NCBI GenBank assembly: GCA_039932395.1
Contig: JBDTQB010000130.1
Span: forward strand, 1 to 11,427
Source of the DNA: JAGNNV01 sp039932395
GTDB lineage: Bacteria > Acidobacteriota > Vicinamibacteria > Fen-336 > JAGNNV01
DNA: 11,427 nucleotides
Direction: 5' to 3'
In this document: positions 5,623 through 11,427 of the stretch, in pieces
How positions within the stretch are numbered: the stretch's first letter is position 1
Layout: each line of letters starts with the position of its first letter
Program-made: the position numbers and the translations under genes
Notes under the pieces: model-generated
Databases searched by the model: none
Told to the model about the DNA's origin: nothing
The model's input: only the letters and a program-made list of their open reading frames with translations

Positions 5623-8403
5623 TTGCGACTTTCCTCGATGACCAGGGCTTTGCTCCTGGGCGCGTTCAGCGCTTCAAGTCTCATCATTCCGACCACCGCC
5701 ACGGCGCAGTCCAAGACCGCCGGCAAGCCGGCCGTGGCTCAAGCGACCGATCCCGAGTTCGCGAAGCTTCAGAAAGAATGGACGACCAAGCCGGAGTTCA
5801 GCTCTCCGCTCGTCGACTTCCTTCCTCTCAAGAAGGGCATCCCCACCACCAAGGAAATCCTCGGCCGCTACGTGGGTCAGCCCAATCGCCTCACCACGAC
5901 CACCGAGGCCTATAAGTACTACCGCGCGCTCGAGAAGGCGTCGCCCCGCGTGAAGATCGTGATGATGGGCAAGACCGACGAAGGTCGCGATCAGTTCATC
6001 GTCAACATCGCGAATGAACAGACCATCAAGGACCTCGAGATCTACCGCGGCTACCTCGGCCAGATCGCCGACCCGCGCAAGTACACCCCTGAGCAGATGA
6101 AGGCCGTGATCGAGAAGGCCAAGCCGATCTACTACGTGTCCGGCGGACAGCACTCCCCCGAGACCGGCCCCTCCGAGATGCTGATGGAGCTGGCGTACCG
6201 GCTCGTCGCCGACGACTCTCCGATGTATCAGGCCATCCGCGACAACATCATCGTGTCGATCAATCCCGTGGTCGAACCCGACGGCCGTGACCGCGTGGTC
6301 GACTGGTATCACCGTCACAAGGTGGATGAGACCGACGAGCGCACCGCCTCCCCCGGTCCGCCCTACTGGGGCAAGTACGTCTTCCACGACAACAACCGTG
6401 ACATCAACTACTCACAGGTCACGATGAAGAACGTGCTCGACTGGTACCTCAAGTGGCACCCGCCCATCATGCACGACCTGCATGAGTCCGTGCCCTTCAT
6501 GTACACCTTCTCGGGCCAGGCGCCACAGAACCCGACCCTCGATCCGATCCTTTATTCCGAGCTGCCGTGGTTCTCGAACTACGAAAAGTCGCAGATGGCG
6601 AAGTTCGGCATGCCCGGCGTGTGGGACTTTGGCTTCGTCGACATGTGGTCTCCGGGTTACCTCGCGTTCATGTCCAGTAACCACAACGGCATCATCCGTA
6701 TGTATGAGACCTTCGGCAACGGCGGCGCCACCACGATGAAGCGCAAGGTGGCTCCTGAAGGCGGCGGGCCCAGCCAGACCACGCGAGAGTGGTATCGCCC
6801 GTGGCCTCCCTACAAGGAAGTCGTCTGGTCCATGCGCAACAACACCAACTATATGGAGACGGGTGTTCTCTCCGCCCTCGAACTCACCTCGAAGTTCCCC
6901 AAGGTCATTCTTGAGAACTTCTACAAGAAGACGACCAACTCCATCGAGTCGGGCAAGAAGGATGCTCCTTACGGTTACGTGATCCCCGGCGGACAGAAGG
7001 ATCAGACCCGCGTGGCCATGCTGATCAACCTTCTTCGCATCCAGGGTGTGGAAGTGGGCAAGGCGACCTCGGAAATCACGGTCAAGGAAGGCAAGTACCC
7101 GGCCGGTTCGTACATCATCAAACGCGACCAGCCGTACGGCCGCCTCGCAAAGATCCTGCTCGAGAAACAGAATTTCCCCGACGCGAACCTCCGTACTTAC
7201 GACGACACCGGCTGGACGATGGGTTTGATGGAAGCGACCGACGTGAAGGAAATCGCGGATCTTGCGATTCTTCAGGCGGCGGTGGAGCCGGTCGACATGA
7301 TCAAGCTTCAAGGTTCGCAGACCGGTGCAGGTCGTTACATCGCGGTCGCGAACTTCGGCGCCAACAACATGGCGACGCTGCGTTTCAAGTTCCCCAAGGT
7401 GAAGACTCTGGCCAATGAGAAGGCGACGACCATCGGCGGCACGGCGATCCCCGCGGGTTCGCTGTGGTTCGACACGCAGGGCAACGATGGAGCCGCGATC
7501 AAGGCGGGCGTCGAATCTCTCGGTCTGACCGCGGTCGCGACCGACGCGTTGCCTTCGGTCGCCACCCACGAAGTCGACCTGCCTCGTCTCGCCGTGTTCT
7601 CCACCTGGGGCAACACTCAGGAAGTCGGCTGGGTCCGTCACGCGCTCGACTACTACGGCATTCCGTTCACCCTGATCTACAAGGAGCAGGTCAAGGCGGG
7701 CAACCTCGCCAAGGACTATGACGTCCTCCTGATCCCCAACCAGGGCCGTTCGGCGAAGGGTCTGGTGTTCGACATTCCGAGCCGCGGCAAGCCGCTGCCC
7801 TACAAGAAGGATCCGAAGTATGCGACGCTTGGCGGGTATGGCGAGTCGGACGACATCACCGGTGGCATGGGCCTTGAGGGTGCTTCAGAGATCAACAAGT
7901 TCGTCAATGGCGGCGGATCGCTCGTGACCCTCGCGGCGGCCAGCTACTTCCCGCCCGAGTTCGGCATCGCGGAGCAGATCGATGCGCGCACGCCGTCTTC
8001 GGCGCTCTACGCTCCCGGCCCGATCATCGAGACGGAAGTTCAGGCTCCCGACAGTCCGATCTTTTACGGCTACGACAAGAAGACGATCCCCGTCCGCTAC
8101 GGCAACGGTCCGCTGCTTAATGTGCCGGAGCTGCTGAAGGATCGCGTTCTCCTCAAGTACGTCGGCGGCGAAAAGTCGGTGCTCTCCGGTCTCTTCAAGA
8201 GCCCGAACGAGATCAAGGACCGTCCCGCGATCGTTGACCTGCCGCAAGGCAAGGGCCAGATCGTGCTCTTCGCCGGAAACCCCTGCTATCGCTGGCAGAA
8301 CCACGGCGAGTTCGGCATGTTGTTCAACACGATCCTCCACTGGAACGATCTGCTTTCGGTGAAGGCGCCAATGCCCGTCGAGAAGGCCGCCACCGAGCAG
8401 TAA
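5623..8403 (+). CDS. Secreted M14 zinc carboxypeptidase-like protein with C-terminal glutamine-amidotransferase-like domain
   Basis: This 926-residue protein (from TTG) has a signal peptide in residues 1-28 (LLLGAFSASSLIIP core, ATA before Q29). The catalytic part resembles family M14 carboxypeptidases, Zn2+ enzymes that cleave C-terminal residues. It shows H177 and E180 in GGQHSPETG as the HxxE zinc pair, NPVVEPDGRD where NPDG is usual, NNRD with R259 as likely carboxylate-binding arginine, and HDLHE with H284 or H287 as the third zinc ligand. The C-terminal half, roughly from residue 640, includes a Rossmann-like segment at 667-707 (GWVRHALDYYGIPFTLI, DVLLIPNQG), GGGSLVTLAAAS near 760 and IVLFAGNPCYRW near 880, the pattern of a class I amidotransferase-like fold without a clear catalytic cysteine elbow. 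Large M14 proteins of this layout are known from environmental bacteria. The exact substrate is unknown. It stands alone, ending at a strong terminator. Confidence 0.88.
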   Translation: MRLSSMTRALLLGAFSASSLIIPTTATAQSKTAGKPAVAQATDPEFAKLQKEWTTKPEFSSPLVDFLPLKKGIPTTKEILGRYVGQPNRLTTTTEAYKYYRALEKASPRVKIVMMGKTDEGRDQFIVNIANEQTIKDLEIYRGYLGQIADPRKYTPEQMKAVIEKAKPIYYVSGGQHSPETGPSEMLMELAYRLVADDSPMYQAIRDNIIVSINPVVEPDGRDRVVDWYHRHKVDETDERTASPGPPYWGKYVFHDNNRDINYSQVTMKNVLDWYLKWHPPIMHDLHESVPFMYTFSGQAPQNPTLDPILYSELPWFSNYEKSQMAKFGMPGVWDFGFVDMWSPGYLAFMSSNHNGIIRMYETFGNGGATTMKRKVAPEGGGPSQTTREWYRPWPPYKEVVWSMRNNTNYMETGVLSALELTSKFPKVILENFYKKTTNSIESGKKDAPYGYVIPGGQKDQTRVAMLINLLRIQGVEVGKATSEITVKEGKYPAGSYIIKRDQPYGRLAKILLEKQNFPDANLRTYDDTGWTMGLMEATDVKEIADLAILQAAVEPVDMIKLQGSQTGAGRYIAVANFGANNMATLRFKFPKVKTLANEKATTIGGTAIPAGSLWFDTQGNDGAAIKAGVESLGLTAVATDALPSVATHEVDLPRLAVFSTWGNTQEVGWVRHALDYYGIPFTLIYKEQVKAGNLAKDYDVLLIPNQGRSAKGLVFDIPSRGKPLPYKKDPKYATLGGYGESDDITGGMGLEGASEINKFVNGGGSLVTLAAASYFPPEFGIAEQIDARTPSSALYAPGPIIETEVQAPDSPIFYGYDKKTIPVRYGNGPLLNVPELLKDRVLLKYVGGEKSVLSGLFKSPNEIKDRPAIVDLPQGKGQIVLFAGNPCYRWQNHGEFGMLFNTILHWNDLLSVKAPMPVEKAATEQ

Positions 8404-8430
8404 AGCGCCGTCATCGCCAGACGCGCTTCG

Positions 8431-8456
8431 GGCGCCTCGAAAGGGGCGCCTTTTTT
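8431..8456 (+). terminator. Rho-independent terminator after the M14 gene
   Basis: GGCGCC (8431-8436) pairs with GGCGCC (8445-8450). The stem extends by a T-G wobble and a C-G pair onto a GAAA tetraloop (8439-8442), giving eight pairs, and TTTTTT follows at 8451-8456. It lies 27 bases after the M14 stop codon and separates that gene from the next one. Confidence 0.93.
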
Positions 8457-8500
8457 ATTGAGGATCCCACGCGTCCGACCGCCAGGGGACGCCTCGTAAG

Positions 8501-10297
8501 ATGGAGCCAATGGAATCCTTCGCGCCCTATCTGGACATCGCCATCCGGGCCGCACGCGCGGCCGGCGACCTGCTCCGCGCGGACTTCCACCGTCCCAGCG
8601 GCCCCCGCGGGGAGAAGGACAAGGCGCCCGCGGATACCGAGGCCGAACAGATCATCCGCGGCATCCTCCTTGGCGCGAACAGCGATTGGGGATTTCTGGG
8701 CGAGGAAACGGGCGTGGTGCCCGGTGCTAAAGGCGCTCCTGTTTGGGTGGTCGATCCCAATGACGGAACGCGCGACTACATCAAGGGACGTCGTGGAAGC
8801 TCGGTGTCCATCGCTCTGGTGGCGGATCGTCGTCCGGTCATCGGCGTGGTCCATCCCTTCGGCTATCCCGATGACGATGGAGTCATGTTCAGCGCTGCGG
8901 TGGGTCGCGAAGGCGTCTGGAAAAACGGCGCTCCCGTGTCCGCCACCTTGAAGATGAAGACGACGTTGACCGAAACCGACGTGGTGCTGGTTTCGGGCGG
9001 CGGCGATCGCGCGGCGCGCGCCAACTTGATGTGCACCAAACCGGCGAGGGTGATGTCGATCCCAAGCATCGCGCACCGTATGGCGCTGGTGGCGGCGGGT
9101 GAGGGCACGGCCACGACCTCCCTCTATTCCCCTCGAACCTGGGACTTCGCCGCGGGCCATTGTCTGGTGCTGGCCGCCGGTGGAGTCGTGGTGGATCAGT
9201 ACGGGCGCGAACCGGTGTACCAGGATGACGGCGATGGAAGTGCATCGCGTCTTTTCGTCGGAGCGCGTCCCGTCGCGATGGATCTGTCGACTCGCAACTG
9301 GGACCTGGCGTTTCGTTCCGAACGCGAGACAGCGATGCCGATCGTTCGCCTGCGAAAAGGTGCTTCGGTGTCGGATGCGCGCCGGCTTGCCCGGGCTCAG
9401 GGAGCCCTCTTCGGACATCTCGTCGGGAGCGCTTTGGGCGCGGCGTACGACCCCACCCACTCAAACCCCGAGGTCGATCGCTTCAGGGCCTCATCGGTTG
9501 CAAACGCGTCCCAGTTGCGCCGGATGACCGCGGGCCAGATCGGCAGCGCGGGCGAATTGGCGATCGCGACGGCGCGGTCACTCGTCAATCACGCATCCGA
9601 TGCGTCGAACCTGAAGAAGATGTACGCGGCTTGGGTCGGCTCGACTCCGTCTCAATCCGATCGGGCGATCGACGCCGCCGTCTCCGGCCGTCCGCTGCCA
9701 GATAGTGTTTCCGCCATGGCGCTCGTCCGAGTGACGCCTTTCGCGATCTGGGGTTATGAGGCCGACCCGGTGATCCTCGCAAGCACGGTTCGCGCTGACA
9801 CGGCCCTCACCCATCCGTCACCCATCGCAGGTGACGCCGCGGCGGGACTCGCCATTTTGATTCAGGCGCTCCTGCACGAGATGGACGCCCTTTCGTCCAT
9901 TGACCTCACCCACGCCTTTGCTCGACGTTTGGGTCTTTCGCGCGAAGTGATCGACGCGATCTCGCAGGCCGCGGTGTCGCCAGGAGACCCCGCCGGGCCA
10001 TCCGGTCCCAACGCCCTCGCGGCGCTTCAATTCACGGTGTTCCAGCTGGCTCACGCGCCGACCTTTGAAGCCGCCATCAATTCGGCGCTCGACATCGATT
10101 CAACCTCGGATGCGCTGCCCTCCATCCTGGGTGGCGTCATGGGCGCCCGCTTCGGACGAGACGGTGTTCCGGCACGGATGCGTCAGCTCGTCATGTCGTC
10201 CCGGACGTTCGAGGGCCTGGCACCACGTCCGCGTCCCTCCGAGTACTGGGCGACCGACGCGATGGCGATGGCGGAAGCTCTGCTGACGGCACGGTAG
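8501..10297 (+). CDS. Fusion of an inositol-monophosphatase-family phosphatase and a degenerate ADP-ribosylglycohydrolase-like domain
   Basis: This 598-residue cytoplasmic protein has two domains. Residues of about 5-275 are an inositol-monophosphatase-family (FIG superfamily) Mg2+-dependent, Li+-type phosphatase with the metal motifs intact: E68/E69 in GEET, D85 and D88 in DPNDGT, and D215 in WDFAAG. Relatives act on inositol phosphates, 3'-phosphoadenosine phosphates or histidinol phosphate; the substrate here is not evident. Residues of about 295-598 resemble ADP-ribosylglycohydrolases: GALFGHLVGSALGAAYD near 301, VRVTPFAIWG, THPSP (H438) and LGGVMGARFG near 543. The metal-binding positions are mostly lost: the usual TDDT aligns with G348-S349-A350-G351, and the usual DTDT aligns without gaps with T535-S536-D537-A538. 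That half may bind ADP-ribose or a nucleotide without cleaving it. ATG 8510 is an alternative start, close behind GGAG. The gene follows the terminator and converges on the DSD1-family gene. Confidence 0.82.
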   Translation: MEPMESFAPYLDIAIRAARAAGDLLRADFHRPSGPRGEKDKAPADTEAEQIIRGILLGANSDWGFLGEETGVVPGAKGAPVWVVDPNDGTRDYIKGRRGSSVSIALVADRRPVIGVVHPFGYPDDDGVMFSAAVGREGVWKNGAPVSATLKMKTTLTETDVVLVSGGGDRAARANLMCTKPARVMSIPSIAHRMALVAAGEGTATTSLYSPRTWDFAAGHCLVLAAGGVVVDQYGREPVYQDDGDGSASRLFVGARPVAMDLSTRNWDLAFRSERETAMPIVRLRKGASVSDARRLARAQGALFGHLVGSALGAAYDPTHSNPEVDRFRASSVANASQLRRMTAGQIGSAGELAIATARSLVNHASDASNLKKMYAAWVGSTPSQSDRAIDAAVSGRPLPDSVSAMALVRVTPFAIWGYEADPVILASTVRADTALTHPSPIAGDAAAGLAILIQALLHEMDALSSIDLTHAFARRLGLSREVIDAISQAAVSPGDPAGPSGPNALAALQFTVFQLAHAPTFEAAINSALDIDSTSDALPSILGGVMGARFGRDGVPARMRQLVMSSRTFEGLAPRPRPSEYWATDAMAMAEALLTAR

Positions 10298-10340
10298 GCG
10301 CACAGACTTCGCTCCGTCAGATACGTCTCCCGTCAGGCTC

Positions 10341-11427
10341 CTAATCGACGCAGCCGCGCGCCGCGACTTCGAACACCGCCTCAACCGTTTCACCGCGCAC
10401 CCCGTAGACCCGGTTGTGAAGGTTCGAGACGACGCACGCATGATTCGGCAGGACGCGCACGCGCTGACCAATCTTGAAGGAGTCTCCGGGCTCAACCCGG
10501 ACGACGCCGTGCTCCTCGGACAGACCGGACAGACGCGAACTGGTCCCGAGGATGAGGCCATGGCCGTCGGGCTTTGGGCGCAGCTGATCAAGGGCGAGCG
10601 TCTTGCTGCCTGAATCAAGAACGGCTCGGTCGGCACCGTGCACACTCACGACGGTGGCGAGAATCGACATCGCACACTCGTCGAGCGAACAGGTCTGGAG
10701 GCTCGCCTGCGTGCGATCAAGGTAGACATAGTTGCCGGGTCTCCCTTCGGTAATGCCTGGATGGCCGAAGCCGAAACGCGCGGTAGGCGTCGAACCCACC
10801 GACACGGTCTCGATCTCGACGCCGGCCTGGCGCAGACCTTCAGCGGCGGTCACCACCACCGAGGCCTCGTCGCGGCTCACCTGCTCGATCTCGCGCGGAT
10901 CGGCGTGGTGATACGAGTGTCCCGCGTGCGTGAACACCGACTTGAGCGAGACGCCCTTGATTCCTGCGATGCGCAGTCCCTCGGGCACCGCATCCTTGGG
11001 ATCGACGCCCACGCGATGCGCACCGCTGTCCACTTTGAGACTGATGCTGATCGTTTCTCCGCGCCTCATTGCGGCTTCGCCCAGCATCGAAGCACCTTCA
11101 AAGCTGTCGACGCCAACGCAGAGCTTGATGCGTCGCGACAGGGCCACGAGCCGCTCGGCCTTGGTCGGACTCACCACGGGGTAGGCGATGAACAGGTCGG
11201 GAAAACCGTGCTTCGCGAACACCTCCGCCTCGGACGTCTTGGCGAGCGACAGGCCCACGGCGCCCGCGCGTACCTGCATCCAGCCGATCTCCGGAACTTT
11301 GTGAGTCTTCGCATGGGGGCGGAGCATCACGCCGCCCTCCTTCGCGCGGGCCGCCATGCGGGCGATGTTCGCCTCCAGGCGATCGAGGTCGATCAGGACA
11401 GACGGTGTTTCGAGGTCGTGGATGGAA
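10341..11427 (-). CDS. DSD1-family PLP enzyme (D-threonine aldolase or D-serine dehydratase type), 5' end outside the window
   Basis: This is a fold-type III PLP enzyme with an alanine-racemase-like barrel and a C-terminal beta domain. The frame runs past the right edge: its first visible residues, IHDLETPSVLIDLDRLEANI, are the typical family N-terminus, so the internal ATG at 11357 is not the start and only a few residues should be missing. The Schiff-base lysine is the first K of RPHAKTHK (codon at 11307-11309). The zinc pair typical of eukaryotic-type D-serine dehydratase and D-threonine aldolase is present as NHAC, with His at 10440-10442 and Cys at 10434-10436. VGSTPT and FTHAGHSY fit the phosphate- and substrate-binding loops. 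The known reactions are Zn-dependent cleavage of D-threonine to glycine and acetaldehyde or conversion of D-serine to pyruvate and ammonia; sequence alone does not decide. It converges on the fusion gene with a 43-bp gap and no visible terminator. Confidence 0.9.
   Translation of the reverse strand, partial: SIHDLETPSVLIDLDRLEANIARMAARAKEGGVMLRPHAKTHKVPEIGWMQVRAGAVGLSLAKTSEAEVFAKHGFPDLFIAYPVVSPTKAERLVALSRRIKLCVGVDSFEGASMLGEAAMRRGETISISLKVDSGAHRVGVDPKDAVPEGLRIAGIKGVSLKSVFTHAGHSYHHADPREIEQVSRDEASVVVTAAEGLRQAGVEIETVSVGSTPTARFGFGHPGITEGRPGNYVYLDRTQASLQTCSLDECAMSILATVVSVHGADRAVLDSGSKTLALDQLRPKPDGHGLILGTSSRLSGLSEEHGVVRVEPGDSFKIGQRVRVLPNHACVVSNLHNRVYGVRGETVEAVFEVAARGCVD

Noticed and set aside
6412..7641. 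A 409-codon open frame on the minus strand opposite the M14 gene
   Set aside because: It is antisense to the well-supported M14 frame, has shadow-like composition and shows no recognisable domain.
10091..10105. DIDST in the fusion protein as a retained ARH metal motif
   Set aside because: It resembles the usual DTDT/DTDS motif, but using it needs a four-residue gap before the following conserved glycine pattern. The ungapped alignment places T-S-D-A at the metal site, so I do not count it as intact.
10298..10340. Bidirectional terminator between the fusion gene and the DSD1-family gene
   Set aside because: The 43-bp gap shows no stable inverted repeat and no T tract on either strand.

Overview
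The window reads as a stretch of ordinary chromosome from a GC-rich, Gram-negative-type bacterium. Two large peptidases carry clear secretion signals, and most genes begin with recognisable Shine-Dalgarno sites. The gene families and the style of the VapBC pair would fit Acidobacteriota or a similar soil or sediment lineage. That placement is an inference; nothing in the window proves the taxon.

Layout, left to right. A 14-bp tandem repeat lies at the left edge. A PduO-type cobalamin adenosyltransferase (87-632, minus) and a tRNA-Arg(TCG) (714-787, minus) follow, with a perfect hairpin between them. Transcription then diverges into a plus-strand group: a secreted M24 aminopeptidase P-like enzyme (899-2347), an AHSA1/SRPBCC protein (2405-2848) and a small lysine-rich basic protein (2879-3106). 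Convergent to these is a minus-strand AbrB/VapC toxin-antitoxin pair (3119-3875), whose upstream region holds two palindromes 22 bp apart. Divergent from it is an endonuclease/exonuclease/phosphatase-fold hydrolase (4001-4681), followed by a possible 54-codon gene (4802-4966). A 656-bp stretch without a convincing gene precedes a large secreted M14 zinc carboxypeptidase-like protein (5623-8403), which probably starts at TTG and ends at a textbook terminator. Next is a two-domain protein (8501-10297) joining an intact-looking inositol-monophosphatase-family phosphatase to a degenerate ADP-ribosylglycohydrolase-like domain. The right edge holds a minus-strand DSD1-family PLP enzyme (D-threonine aldolase/D-serine dehydratase type), whose 5' end lies outside the window.

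The genes do not form one pathway. The two secreted peptidases suggest a peptide-scavenging lifestyle, the PduO enzyme makes adenosylcobalamin, and the VapBC pair is a small accessory module between housekeeping-type genes. The most unusual item is the phosphatase/ADP-ribosylglycohydrolase-like fusion. No CRISPR array, insertion sequence, prophage or clearly new multi-gene system was found.
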